From Verrucomicrobiaceae bacterium (GTDB lineage: Bacteria > Verrucomicrobiota > Verrucomicrobiia > Verrucomicrobiales > Verrucomicrobiaceae), in the NCBI GenBank assembly GCA_027484445.1, contig JAIXSY010000025.1, forward strand, positions 62,001 to 126,000: a stretch of DNA of 64,000 nucleotides, written 5' to 3'. Each line of letters starts with the position of its first letter. Position 1 is the first letter of the stretch. Below, piece by piece: positions 41,558 through 50,632 of this stretch. The position numbers and the translations under genes are program-made. The notes beneath the pieces were generated by a model. It did not search any database, was not told the origin of the DNA, and worked only from the letters and a program-made list of their open reading frames with translations.

Positions 41558-43867
41558 ATGCTTCGCCCACTGACTTTGCTCACGCTTTTTGGCAGTACCA
41601 GCTTCGCCACCGTTCCGGTTGCTGCTTTTCTCGATGCACACTGCCTCGAATGCCATGACGCCGATGTGCAGAAAGGCGGGCTCGATCTGACCACGCTAAA
41701 CATCGACAAGCTCGATGCTGCCTCGGTCAAAACCTGGCAACACATCTTTGAACGTGTGCGCGATGGCGAGATGCCGCCGAAAAAGAAGCCGCAGCCGGAG
41801 AAGAACGAAAAAGAACTCTTCCTCGCCAATTTGAAGCAGCCGCTGCTCGAAGTCGATGCCGCTGACATCGCCGCGAACGGTCGCGTGCGCAGTCGCCGGC
41901 TTACGCGGGTCGAGTATGAACACACGCTGCACGATCTGCTCGGCATCGACATCCCGCTGAAGACGCTGCTGCCGGAAGATCGTGCCTCGCACGGCTTTGA
42001 AACCGTCGCGGATGGCCAGCAGCTCTCGCATCATCAACTCGCCCGTTACCTCGACGTGGCCGATCTGGCGCTCGACAACGCCTTTGACCGTGCGGAGAAA
42101 GGCGACGCGACCTACGCGAAGCATCACACACCCGAGATGCTCATCAAAAGCCGTGGCGGCAACTACCGCGGCCCCGATTTGAAGAACGGCGAAAGCATCA
42201 CCTGGCCCATCGGGCTGCAATTCTTCGGCCGCACGCCCACCTGGGCACCGGAGAGCGGCTGGTATCGCGTCACGCTGCGCGGCGTGCGCGGCATCAATCC
42301 CACCGCCGATGGCGCGGTGTGGGGCACGCTTCGCTCCGGTGCGTGCGAATCGAACGCGCCGCTGCTCTTCATGGTCGGCCTCGTCGAAGCCACCGCGACG
42401 CCGCGCGACATGACTTTCGAGGCCTGGATCGAAAAAGACCATCGCCTCGAGCTGCGACCGAACGACGGCACGCACAAAAAAGCCCCCACCGGTGCCAAAG
42501 GCGGCAACGTGAGCTTCCAAGACCGCGATCTCGAAAAACAAGGCTTCCCTGGCATCGCGCATCGCGGCATCGACATCGAGCGCATCTATCCCATCGCCAA
42601 TGATGAAGGCGTGCGCAAAAAACTCTTCGGCGGCACCGGCCTCGAAGCGCTAAAAGCCGAAAACCTCGACAAACTCGTCCACCGCTTCGCCACACGGGCT
42701 TTTCGCCGACCCGTCACCGAAGCGCAAAGTGCCCCGTATCGCGAAATCGCCGCCAAATCGCTCCAAGAAGGCGATTCGGTGCTCGAAGCACTCCGCGCCG
42801 CCTACCGCGCCATCATGTGCTCACCGCGCTTTTTGACCTTCATCGAGTCTCCCGGTCCTCTCGACGACCACGCCATCGCCACGCGGCTCAGTTATGCCCT
42901 TTGGTGCTCCATGCCCGATCAAGAACTGCTCGAACTCGCGAACCAAAACAAGCTCCACGAGCCCGAAACGCTCTCTGCCCAAGTCGAGCGCCTGCTTTCC
43001 CACTCCAAAGCCAAACGCTTCATCGCCAGCTTCACCGATCAGTGGCTCAAACTGAACCAAATCGACTTCACCACGCCTGACACGCGACTCTTCCGCGACT
43101 TCGACCCCGTCGTGCAGGAATCCATGCTTCAGGAAACCCGCGCCTACGTCACCGAGCTGCTGCGTCGTGATTTGAGCATCACCCACCTCGTCGATTCCGA
43201 CTTCGCCTTCCTGAATGGACGCCTTGCTCGTCACTACAAAGCCGATCTCGCCCTTCAAAGCGGCGACGGCCTTCAAAAAGTCTCCCTCAAAGCCGAAGCC
43301 AAACGCGGCGGCCTCATCACCCAGGGTTCCATCCTCAAAGTCACCGGCGATGGCACCAGCACCTCGCCCGTCGTGCGCGGTGTCTTCATCAACGAACGCA
43401 TCCTCGGCAACCACATCCCGCCGCCACCACCTGGCATCCCCGCCATCGAGCCCGACATCCGCGGAGCCACCAGCATTCGCGATCAGCTCGACAAGCATCG
43501 CAACAACGAAAGCTGCGCCAGTTGCCATCAAACCATCGACCCACCCGGCTTCGCCCTCGAAAACTACGACGCCGTCGGCATCTGGCGCAAAGGCTACGGC
43601 AAAGACGGCAAAGGCGCTCAAGTTGATCCCAGCGGCCTCACTCCCGAAGGCGACGCCTTCACCGATCTCGCCACCTGGCAGCAAATCCAAACCAAACGCC
43701 CTCAACAACTCGCCCGCGGCTTCGCCACCCACTTTCTCACCTACGCCACCGGTGCCCCACCGCGCTTCAGCGATGAATCCAAGCTCGATGCCATCGCCCA
43801 GAAGACCACCAACATACGCTCCATCATCCGCGAGGTGGTTTTGAGCGAGGTGTTTCGGGTGAAGTAG
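41558..43867 (+). CDS. DUF1587/1592/1588/1585 cytochrome-type protein, exported
   Basis: A 769-residue exported protein of a type very common in planctomycetes and Verrucomicrobia. After a signal peptide, a cytochrome c-like segment has CLECH (29-33), followed by the DUF1587 start 'RRLTRVEYEHTLHDLLG', a carbohydrate-binding-like beta region, DUF1592 ('FATRAFRRPVTEAQ', 'LSYALWCSMPD'), DUF1588 ('RGGLITQGSILKVT', 'CASCHQTIDPPGFALE') and DUF1585 at the end. Thought to be periplasmic redox or sugar-processing proteins, mechanism unknown. Such genes often precede a DUF1552 gene; here that partner is absent and decayed DNA follows. Confidence 0.92.
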   Translation: MLRPLTLLTLFGSTSFATVPVAAFLDAHCLECHDADVQKGGLDLTTLNIDKLDAASVKTWQHIFERVRDGEMPPKKKPQPEKNEKELFLANLKQPLLEVDAADIAANGRVRSRRLTRVEYEHTLHDLLGIDIPLKTLLPEDRASHGFETVADGQQLSHHQLARYLDVADLALDNAFDRAEKGDATYAKHHTPEMLIKSRGGNYRGPDLKNGESITWPIGLQFFGRTPTWAPESGWYRVTLRGVRGINPTADGAVWGTLRSGACESNAPLLFMVGLVEATATPRDMTFEAWIEKDHRLELRPNDGTHKKAPTGAKGGNVSFQDRDLEKQGFPGIAHRGIDIERIYPIANDEGVRKKLFGGTGLEALKAENLDKLVHRFATRAFRRPVTEAQSAPYREIAAKSLQEGDSVLEALRAAYRAIMCSPRFLTFIESPGPLDDHAIATRLSYALWCSMPDQELLELANQNKLHEPETLSAQVERLLSHSKAKRFIASFTDQWLKLNQIDFTTPDTRLFRDFDPVVQESMLQETRAYVTELLRRDLSITHLVDSDFAFLNGRLARHYKADLALQSGDGLQKVSLKAEAKRGGLITQGSILKVTGDGTSTSPVVRGVFINERILGNHIPPPPPGIPAIEPDIRGATSIRDQLDKHRNNESCASCHQTIDPPGFALENYDAVGIWRKGYGKDGKGAQVDPSGLTPEGDAFTDLATWQQIQTKRPQQLARGFATHFLTYATGAPPRFSDESKLDAIAQKTTNIRSIIREVVLSEVFRVK

Positions 43868-43870
43868 CGA

Positions 43871-44101
43871 TCAGGCTAAAGGTAGCAAGGTGTCTGACTG
43901 ACAGAGCCTATCGTGAAGCGCCCGCACGGCCTTAGCATCCGGATGGACACTGTCACTGCCGAGGCGCTCCAGAAAGCGGCACGAAGAGAACTCCGGAGCG
44001 ATGGCGTCATAGCCCGCCACCCATTCACGGCGACGTGAATGGTGCTCTGGTGGAAACGGCCATTTCGTCTTGGGCAGTGCCTCTTTGGGCTTGTAGCCCA
44101 T
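43871..44101 (-). CDS. Doubtful 76-codon ORF in decayed region
   Basis: The product begins 'MGYKPKEALPKTKWPFPPEHH' in two parts and continues 'EWVAGYDAIAPEF'. It is in the same frame as the transposase stub just upstream, separated by one stop codon, so it may be the remains of one longer reading frame. No family recognised. It could equally be a non-coding leftover. The region around it is a graveyard of fragments. Confidence 0.25.
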   Translation of the reverse strand: MGYKPKEALPKTKWPFPPEHHSRRREWVAGYDAIAPEFSSCRFLERLGSDSVHPDAKAVRALHDRLCQSDTLLPLA

Positions 44102-44122
44102 GCGCCAGTATTTGGGGCTGAC

Positions 44123-44257
44123 TCAGGCGCGGAAGCAGGATTGCAGTGCGCAAAGTCGGGTGAACCGCGAGTCAGAACTCAACGCAGTGAGATAAGGGAA
44201 GCGTTCCTTCGTCGAAAAGATCAGGCGGGCGTAGAGGTTGGCGAGGGATTGCGGCAT
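44123..44257 (-). pseudogene. Stub of a REP-associated (IS200-like, Y1) transposase gene
   Basis: From an ATG at 44257 the frame reads 'MPQSLANLYARLIFSTKERF', which is the standard N-terminus of RAYT / Y1 transposases ('MPQSL..L..H(L/I)VFSTK.R.P'). After about 24 residues the similarity ends and a stop follows at codon 45; the catalytic HUH motif and Tyr are absent. The leader of the gene holds three short palindromes (next entry), which is the normal neighbourhood of such transposases. Now inactive. Confidence 0.72.
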
Positions 44258-44275
44258 GGCCTCACGAGTCAGGCC

Positions 44276-44354
44276 GCCCTTTCAGGGCTCCGTGTGGTTT
44301 GATGCGCAGTTCCCAGGGCGTTGCCCTGGCTGCGATGATCCGCGCCTTTGGCGC
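44276..44354. repeat. Cluster of three REP-like palindromes
   Basis: Three GC-rich hairpins follow each other: GCCCT-TTC-AGGGC (44276-44288), CCAGGGC-GTT-GCCCTGG (44313-44329) and GCGCC-TTT-GGCGC (44342-44354). Each has perfect arms and a 3-nt loop. Their place directly upstream of the transposase stub identifies them as REP-type sequences that such transposases bind and cut. They are a candidate signature for finding further copies in the genome. Confidence 0.7.
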
Positions 44355-44548
44355 TGGAGAAATTGACGTTGCCGAAGACCGCTTGGCCTTCCGCCCCGCC
44401 CGATCCATGGCTAACAGGCGACCTAGCTGCGGGATTTCAGATAGTCGTCACCCTTGAGCGCCTGCGCAGTCGTGTACCTCGGCCTGCTCAAAACCGAGTT
44501 CACCGTCGCCTTGCTGACAACGGCTGTCGGCTGAGACACGGAAGCACT

Positions 44549-44860
44549 GAAAAACGACGATCCCGTCGGCATCTGGGGCAAAGGCTACGGCGAAGAACGC
44601 AAAGGAGCCCCAGTCGATCTGAGTGACCGCACACCTGAAGGCGACACCTTTACCGAGCTCAGCACCTAGCAGCAGATTCAGTCGAAACGGCATCCACACC
44701 TCGCCTGCGGCTTCGCCTTCCCTTCCTCACCTGCGCCACCGATGCCTGACCGCGCTTCAGCGGTGAATCGAAGCTTGATGAGATCGCTCAAAAGACCACC
44801 AACCTTCGATTGATCATCCGAGAGGTGGTGTTGAGCGATCCCTTCCAAACCAAGGGATAA
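44549..44860 (+). pseudogene. Decayed copy of the 3' end of the DUF1592-type gene
   Basis: About 310 bp resemble 43560-43867 closely, with shared runs such as GTCGGCATCTGG, GGCAAAGGCTACGGC, GAAGGCGACNCCTT and GAGGTGGTNTTGAGCGA. The copy has an in-frame stop and small indels, then ends with a TAA where the intact gene ends with TAG, and reads '...IIREVVLSDPFQTKG'. It is a degraded paralogue or duplicate, cut on its 5' side and separated from the intact gene by the transposase stub and REP-like hairpins. Confidence 0.85.
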
Positions 44861-44887
44861 GCTTGGCTAGGTCATCACCAAAACGGC

Positions 44888-47800
44888 TTACTTGAGTGGG
44901 TGTTCTTTCAGCAGTTGATCAGCCATGTAGAACATCATTCTGCCAGGCTGTGAATCGCGCACCTTCTTCACCTCAGCAGCTGTGACAGGCCCGTATTGGT
45001 TGCCAAAATGATTGCGAACAAAGGTGAGGACGTTGGCCACTTCTTCGTCTTTGAACATGCCGCCAAAGGGAGTCATGGGCACTTGACCATCGAATTTTTT
45101 CCCAGCGACTTCAATCGGTCCCATCAGGCCGTAGAGCACGATCTTGATGGAGCGCTCGGCATCAGCCAACCACTCGCTTTTCGCGATTGGAGGAAAAGCA
45201 GGAGGCAGGCCATTGCCATCGCCCCGATGGCAAGTCATGCAGCTGCCTTCACGATGATAGACTTCCTGTCCAGCCATGAACTGGGCCTTGGCCGCCCCTT
45301 GCAGATGAGCAGGTGCTGGCACTGCTACATATTCGGCTTCAGGCTTGTCCACGATGCCAGCCAGTCGATCTGCCGCTGTTTTGGCAGCATTTTTGTTCCA
45401 CTCATCCAGAGGCTTGGCACTTGCTGCTGCCACAATCTTTTTGGCAGCCGCGATGTCGGTCATCCAGGATGCAGCGACGATGGCTTCCAGACGCACACGG
45501 CCATGCTCATCATTGGCCGCTTTTTCGAGCAAAGCAGCATGATCTGCGACACGATGCATGTTGTAGCGGAGCACACGCACCGCCGCAGCCCGCGCATGAA
45601 AATCGGGATGATTCAGCAGCTCTTTGGTCAGAGATTCATCGGCCTGGTTGAGGCCCCAGGTCACCCACAGGGCTTCGAGTTTGGCGTGAGCATCGGTTTG
45701 CTTGGCGGCCCAGGCTTGGGTCGCAGGCAGCACTTTCTCTGCTGAATGTGCACGCAAAGCACGACGTGCACGGTAACGAGTGCGCAGTTCAGGTTCGGTG
45801 AGTTGATTGAGGAGGGTCTCCACACTGGCACCTGCGAGAGGAGCGGGCTTGATCAAAGGACGGGAAGGATAGGTGATGCGGTAGATGCGGCCATGCACAT
45901 GATCGCGCAGAGGATCACGGGCATTGTGCTGCATGTGGCCGATGAGAACATTGTGCCAGTCGATGACATACAGGCTGCCATCAGGTGCGAATTCGAGATC
46001 GACGGGGCGGAAGTTGCCATCGCTGCTTTTCAGCAAGTCATGGCGATGCGCGGTTTTCCAGCCTGTGCCGTTGTCCTCGATCTTGACCTGCTTGATGCCG
46101 AGGAAACCAATCGCATTGCAGTAGATGAGATCGCCTTGGACATCGTCTGGGAAATGACGGCTGCTGACGATTTCGAGCCCACTGGTCGGCCTGACTTTAT
46201 GACCATCGGGCACGAGATCAGGCGTCGATGGCGTCTTGCTGCCAAACGCAGGTTTGACCTCGACTGGCAGAGCCCAGTTCATGGTGGTGCCCGAGGTGTG
46301 AAGCAAGAAGTCCTGACCCCACTGATCGTAAACAAAACCCCAGGGGTTCGGGATGCTCATCTGTATCATGCGCTCCAACTGGCCACGCTGTGGGCTGTAG
46401 CGGAAAAAACCACCATCGACACAGCGAACGGGACCATAAGGTGTCTCAACATTCGAATGGAGGAAAACGCCTTCGCACATGATGACGGCACCGCTCGGAT
46501 CAGCCGTGAACGCGCTAATGGCATGATGCGTGTCATGCGTATCGAAGCCACCGAGCAAGATTTCGCGGCTGTCGGCTTTGTCATCACCGTTGGTGTCACG
46601 CAGAAGGATGAAGTTCGGCTCTTGAGAGACATACACCCCTTCAGGAGCGAATTCAAAGCCGATGGGCAGGTGAAGTTTGTCGGCAAAAACGGTCTCTTTG
46701 TCGGCTTTGCCATCGCCATTGGTATCCTCGTAAATGAGGACTTTATCGTCAGGCATCGCATCGCCTGGGCGATAATGTGGATAGGTGGGCATGGTCGCAA
46801 CCCAAAGGCGACCTTGGTCATCAAAGCTCATCTGCATGGGATTAGCGAGATTCGGGAACTCTTTCTCGCTGGCGAAAAGCTTCACCTGATAACCTTCCGG
46901 CACGGTCAGACTCTTTTCCGCAGCCTCGCCGTAGAGATATTCGGTGCTGCCATTTTTGGCGCTCGGCACATAGTTGGTCGGCACAGGCGGCAAGGTGTGC
47001 GTTTTGCTGTCATCCACCTTGAGGTCAGCCTTTTTGCCTGTGGCGATGTCATGAATCAATTGGTCGCGGATGGCTGCCAACTCGCGTGTCTTTTTGACTT
47101 CATCAGGGTAGTTTTGAGGACCAAATGGATTGTAGCGCTGACCGTGGGTATGAACGCCGTTGATGAGGTTGTAATCATTGTTCCAAAACCAATCCTTTTC
47201 CCGCACGGCTGCATTCATCAGCTCGGGGTCAGCCTTGGATTCACGACTTTGATGACCAAACAGACCGGTTGCGAGGATTTCAGCGATTGACTTGTAGCCT
47301 TCTTCGTTTGGCACAAAGCCAAGGGTGGTGAGTTTTTTCTCCGATTTGGCGAACAACTCCTTGGTCGGGGTGAACAAATCAATGAAGGTCAGGCCATGCT
47401 TTTTGGCCACGTTTTCAATCGCGGACGCATAGAGGATCAGATTGCCATTTTCTTTCTCACCATTCGGCAGATCGCGTGTGGCAGAATGGTTATCGTAAGC
47501 AATCGGACTTACCAAAACCACGCGAGGCGCTGTTTTGCCATTGTAGGCCAAGCTCAGGGTATGCTCGACCCAAGCATTGAGTTCATCCTCGAAGTTTTTG
47601 ACCTTTGATGGCCCCTCAAAAGATTCGTTGTAGCCAAAAAAAGCGACAATGGTGTCAGCCTTCAAGAAAGAGAGCCATTCGTCAGGCGTGGGAAAGAAGC
47701 CTTTGCCGTTGTGGACCTTTTTGTCGGGATGAAATTTGTCCGCTCCAGGGAAGGCCCACGGAGAGGTGCGCGCAGGATGGGGACGGAAGCCGGGTGTATC

Positions 47801-48082
47801 TCCCACGTGGCCCATGTTACGGATAAAGAGTTTCTGCTCAGGGTAGCGAAGCTGTAGCTCTGTCTCGATGCGGCTGTAGTGAACATCCCTCTCAGCGAGT
47901 CCGTTGCCGATGAGAACGATTCTTTCCGCCTGTGATGGAGGTGCGACACCTTGAGATCTTTTTTCCTTAGCAGCCTCTGGCAGAGGCATGATGGCATGCG
48001 ATGCATTTTCGGGAGCTGAATTGTTCGCAGCCATCGTGGCTGTGGACATCAATGCGGCTGATAGAAGACAGGAGCGAAACAT
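44888..48082 (-). CDS. PVC-type haem-binding protein with N-terminal SGNH-like domain
   Basis: A 1064-residue exported protein (signal peptide about 1-19). Residues 50-280 form an SGNH/GDSL-hydrolase-like domain, but the block I serine is gone ('VLIGNGLAERD' in place of GDS), block III is 'FFGYNES', and the C-terminal DxxH is replaced by 'NEEGY', so it is probably not an esterase. Next is the NHL-like propeller with 'DTNGDGKAD' and 'DTNGDDKAD' loops (about 385-735), HEAT-like repeats (about 750-920) and a C-terminal cytochrome domain with CMTCH. It likely binds sugar or polymer and passes electrons by the haem. The gene is single; its stop lies about 30 bp from the decayed copy described above. 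Confidence 0.88.
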   Translation of the reverse strand: MFRSCLLSAALMSTATMAANNSAPENASHAIMPLPEAAKEKRSQGVAPPSQAERIVLIGNGLAERDVHYSRIETELQLRYPEQKLFIRNMGHVGDTPGFRPHPARTSPWAFPGADKFHPDKKVHNGKGFFPTPDEWLSFLKADTIVAFFGYNESFEGPSKVKNFEDELNAWVEHTLSLAYNGKTAPRVVLVSPIAYDNHSATRDLPNGEKENGNLILYASAIENVAKKHGLTFIDLFTPTKELFAKSEKKLTTLGFVPNEEGYKSIAEILATGLFGHQSRESKADPELMNAAVREKDWFWNNDYNLINGVHTHGQRYNPFGPQNYPDEVKKTRELAAIRDQLIHDIATGKKADLKVDDSKTHTLPPVPTNYVPSAKNGSTEYLYGEAAEKSLTVPEGYQVKLFASEKEFPNLANPMQMSFDDQGRLWVATMPTYPHYRPGDAMPDDKVLIYEDTNGDGKADKETVFADKLHLPIGFEFAPEGVYVSQEPNFILLRDTNGDDKADSREILLGGFDTHDTHHAISAFTADPSGAVIMCEGVFLHSNVETPYGPVRCVDGGFFRYSPQRGQLERMIQMSIPNPWGFVYDQWGQDFLLHTSGTTMNWALPVEVKPAFGSKTPSTPDLVPDGHKVRPTSGLEIVSSRHFPDDVQGDLIYCNAIGFLGIKQVKIEDNGTGWKTAHRHDLLKSSDGNFRPVDLEFAPDGSLYVIDWHNVLIGHMQHNARDPLRDHVHGRIYRITYPSRPLIKPAPLAGASVETLLNQLTEPELRTRYRARRALRAHSAEKVLPATQAWAAKQTDAHAKLEALWVTWGLNQADESLTKELLNHPDFHARAAAVRVLRYNMHRVADHAALLEKAANDEHGRVRLEAIVAASWMTDIAAAKKIVAAASAKPLDEWNKNAAKTAADRLAGIVDKPEAEYVAVPAPAHLQGAAKAQFMAGQEVYHREGSCMTCHRGDGNGLPPAFPPIAKSEWLADAERSIKIVLYGLMGPIEVAGKKFDGQVPMTPFGGMFKDEEVANVLTFVRNHFGNQYGPVTAAEVKKVRDSQPGRMMFYMADQLLKEHPLK

Positions 48083-48301
48083 GAGTCGAGGGTTGGTTGG
48101 AATTAACGTTCCCTATCCACCTCAAAAGGATTTACCGGACAAGAAAAAGAGTGATTTTTGAAAAAATGCTAACTCTGCCAAGTCCAGCCATGGCCGTTGC
48201 CTAGCCTTGGAGAGTCATTCCGTTCTTCGGCAATTTGTGACGGCTTTGGGAACATTTCTTGCTTGATTCCTTCATGCACACCAGACTAACTATCGCTCGC
48301 T

Positions 48302-48736
48302 ATGAAATTCATCCTGCCCCTGCTCTCCCTTGTGCTCGCCACCAGCGTTTTCGCTGGCTCCATGAATGCGGTTGCACCTTCGCACCCAGAAAAGGCCCCT
48401 GAGGACTTCAGTGTCGCAGGCCCAAAGCCGTCGAAATCAATGTTCGGCGGCTACCGTGCCCTGAACAAGAGCATGAAGAATCGTGAGACCAGCATCACGC
48501 GTGACATCATCTTCCAATATGGAACGCCACGTGTGGAAAAATTTCAGGGAGAATACTTCTGGTCCGTCCCCTTCACCTACGCGACTGTCTATTCCTCACC
48601 TCAACATCTTTACGGCAAGCCTCTCTCCGACGGTGTGGCGGTGACTGAAGCTCGTGCTTTGGTGAGCCATGGCAAGGTGTCCTACTGGCTTTACGATGCC
48701 CCCCGCCCGGTTCGTTCTTCCATTCCAGTGCGTTGA
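48302..48736 (+). CDS. Small secreted protein, unknown
   Basis: A 144-residue protein with a clean signal peptide ('MKFILPLLSLVLATSVFAG'). The mature part is Pro/Lys-rich at first, then beta-rich ('GEYFWSVPFTYATVYSSP', 'VSYWLYDAPRP'). No family recognised. It has its own strong terminator directly downstream, so it is a single-gene transcript unless read through. Confidence 0.75.
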   Translation: MKFILPLLSLVLATSVFAGSMNAVAPSHPEKAPEDFSVAGPKPSKSMFGGYRALNKSMKNRETSITRDIIFQYGTPRVEKFQGEYFWSVPFTYATVYSSPQHLYGKPLSDGVAVTEARALVSHGKVSYWLYDAPRPVRSSIPVR

Positions 48737-48761
48737 TTTTTTGATCGGCGAGGATTTCTCG

Positions 48762-48797
48762 AAAGGTGGGCCATTCGGCTCACCTTTTTTGTTTTTG
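48762..48797 (+). terminator. Rho-independent terminator
   Basis: An 11-bp stem with one G-T pair (AAAGGTGGGCC / GGCTCACCTTT, 4-nt loop) is followed by T-rich DNA (TTTGTTTTTG). It lies 25 bp after the small secreted protein gene, in its orientation. Confidence 0.88.
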
Positions 48798-48867
48798 CCA
48801 TTCTTCGGACAAACCCTTACCGCAGCACCCAAACCAAAGCGTTTCAGAAACGTTTCCCACCACTGCT

Positions 48868-49329
48868 ATGTCACCCGAGATCCAACTGCAGGCCTTGAAT
48901 CTCAACCTGCCACCACCTCCGCCCAAGGGTGGGGTCTATCAGCCACTCGTGATTGTCGGCTCACTCGCCTACCTATCTGGACACGGCCCTTACTTGCCTG
49001 ATGGTGGCATGATTCGAGGCCGTGTTGGAGAGGACTTGGATCTTGCTGAGGGAAAAGAAGCCGCCCGACAGACAGCTCTGGCCATGCTAGCCACTTTGAA
49101 AAAAGAACTAGGCAGCCTAGAACGCATCAAGCGTGTCGTGAAGCTGCTGGGCATGGTGAACTGCACACCTGAATTCACGGAACACCCCAAGGTCATCAAC
49201 GGATGCAGTGAGCTTTTTGCCCAAATCTGGGGCGAAGAAGCAGGGGTCGGAGCGCGCAGCGCCGTCGGCATGGGCTCCCTGCCGGGAAACATCGCCGTGG
49301 AGATCGAGGGCATTTTTGAGCTGGCGTGA
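48868..49329 (+). CDS. RidA/YjgF-family protein
   Basis: A 153-residue member of the RidA/YjgF/Rut family, starting at the ATG at 48868; the longer frame begins within the terminator. Motifs are 'LVIVGSLAYLSGHGP', 'RQTALAMLATLKKELGSLERI' and 'GARSAVGMGSLPGNIAVEIE', where the Arg before the Ser is the imine/enamine-binding residue. The family hydrolyses reactive enamines or acts on related amides. It is followed after 7 bp by a small membrane protein. Confidence 0.93.
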   Translation: MSPEIQLQALNLNLPPPPPKGGVYQPLVIVGSLAYLSGHGPYLPDGGMIRGRVGEDLDLAEGKEAARQTALAMLATLKKELGSLERIKRVVKLLGMVNCTPEFTEHPKVINGCSELFAQIWGEEAGVGARSAVGMGSLPGNIAVEIEGIFELA

Positions 49330-49336
49330 ACCTTCC

Positions 49337-49576
49337 ATGAGCCGCCCGCAGCCAGACTCCTCTGAAAAATGCATCCGTTTCGGATGTGGCATGTTTTTTG
49401 GCATGGCGGCGGGAATGATCTTCGGCGCAGGCATTCTCCCGGCCTTCGGCTTGCCATTCTGGACGGTGACAGCCTGTTTCACGATTCTCTTCGGCTGGCT
49501 TGCCATGCGCCAGGGAGACGAGTTCTGGGAGAAGGTGCCAGACTGGCTGAGATCTCTTTGGTGGTGGGGGCGCTGA
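49337..49576 (+). CDS. Small two-helix membrane protein
   Basis: A 79-residue protein from the ATG at 49337, 7 bp after the RidA-like gene. Two membrane helices ('GCGMFFGMAAGMIFGAGI' and 'FWTVTACFTILFGWLAM') connected by a short loop, and a Trp-rich tail. The Gly-rich first helix suggests packing or oligomerisation. No family recognised. Likely co-transcribed with the RidA-like gene. Confidence 0.72.
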   Translation: MSRPQPDSSEKCIRFGCGMFFGMAAGMIFGAGILPAFGLPFWTVTACFTILFGWLAMRQGDEFWEKVPDWLRSLWWWGR

Positions 49577-49593
49577 GGCTTTCAGCCAAAGCT

Positions 49594-50385
49594 TTAGCCA
49601 AAAAGCCGGCGGAAATTCAGCTCAATGTGCCCGGCCAGCTCCTCCCCCGCCATGCCCCGCGCGCGGGCCAGCAGTTCATAGCTCACCCGCAGGTTGGCGG
49701 GATGGTTGACCGGCTTGCCATCGCAGTTCAGCGGTTCCAGGTTCAGATCATCCGGCGGCCACATGTCCGGCGCGTCCGTCTCCGCCAGCAGCCTGTCCAG
49801 CGGCACGGCGGCAAAGGTGGCCAGCTGCGCCGCCTTGCGCGCATGGCCGAAATAGGGGGAGAGCGAAAAATAGCCGCCCATTTTCACAAACGCCGGGACC
49901 ATCTCCACCGGCCCGCCATAGGAGTGCAGCAAAAAACCGCGCCGGGGCAGCGGACGGGATTTCATCCCCGCCTCCAGCAGCCCCCAGGCACGCAGGCAGT
50001 GGATGGTGGCGGGCCGCTCCAGCTCCACGGCGAGGTCGAGCTGGGCCTGGAAACAGGCGGTTTGCGCCTCAATGTCCGGGTTTTCGATCCAGCGGTCCAG
50101 GCCGATCTCGCCCACCGGGGCGCTGGGAAAGGTCAGCAGGTGCTTGCGCAGCTCCTCCAGCCAGCCGGGGCCGCGCTCCCGCACATACCAGGGATGCAGG
50201 CCAAAGGAAGGCCGCACCCAGGCATGGGCGCGTGCAAGCGCCGCCACCGCCGCCCAATCATCTTCAGCGGAGCCATTCACCACCGCCTCCACCAGGCCCG
50301 TCTGGCGCAGGCTGGCATCCAGCGATGGACGCACGGCATCCAGCCGCGAGTCCTGCAAGTGGTTGTGCGCATCGTAGAGCCGCAT
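49594..50385 (-). CDS. TatD-family metal-dependent hydrolase
   Basis: A 263-residue TIM-barrel of the TatD DNase family. Metal-binding and signature segments are 'DAHNH', 'GLHPWYV', 'GEIGLDRW', 'IHCLRAW', 'LHSYGG' and 'ETDAPDMWP'. TatD enzymes act as 3' exonucleases on DNA or RNA and as repair nucleases, though some act on other substrates. The gene has markedly higher GC and G/C third positions than the genes around 46-49 kb, and this continues into the first third of the divergent protease gene. Confidence 0.92.
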   Translation of the reverse strand: MRLYDAHNHLQDSRLDAVRPSLDASLRQTGLVEAVVNGSAEDDWAAVAALARAHAWVRPSFGLHPWYVRERGPGWLEELRKHLLTFPSAPVGEIGLDRWIENPDIEAQTACFQAQLDLAVELERPATIHCLRAWGLLEAGMKSRPLPRRGFLLHSYGGPVEMVPAFVKMGGYFSLSPYFGHARKAAQLATFAAVPLDRLLAETDAPDMWPPDDLNLEPLNCDGKPVNHPANLRVSYELLARARGMAGEELAGHIELNFRRLFG

Positions 50386-50632
50386 CCTGCCTGATCACCC
50401 AGGAAACGGCAGCGGACAACCGCAGAGCGCCCCTTGCGGCGGACTCCCCAGCTTTGGGATGACCGTCTTTCGCACCCTGGGGCTGCGGAGCCCTGGCCAG
50501 ATCATGCCGTGCGTTTCGCTTTGGCAGCGACCATGCATCCACCAGGAACACTTCCGCGGCTGTTTCACAAAACCTGAGGAAGCGGGGTAGAACTGCCCCC
50601 CACAGGCGCGTTTCCTGCGTATTCTCGCCATC

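Noticed and set aside
45746..47290. 514-codon plus-strand ORF opposite the SGNH/haem protein
   Set aside because: Antisense shadow of a gene with clear propeller motifs; no recognisable domain.
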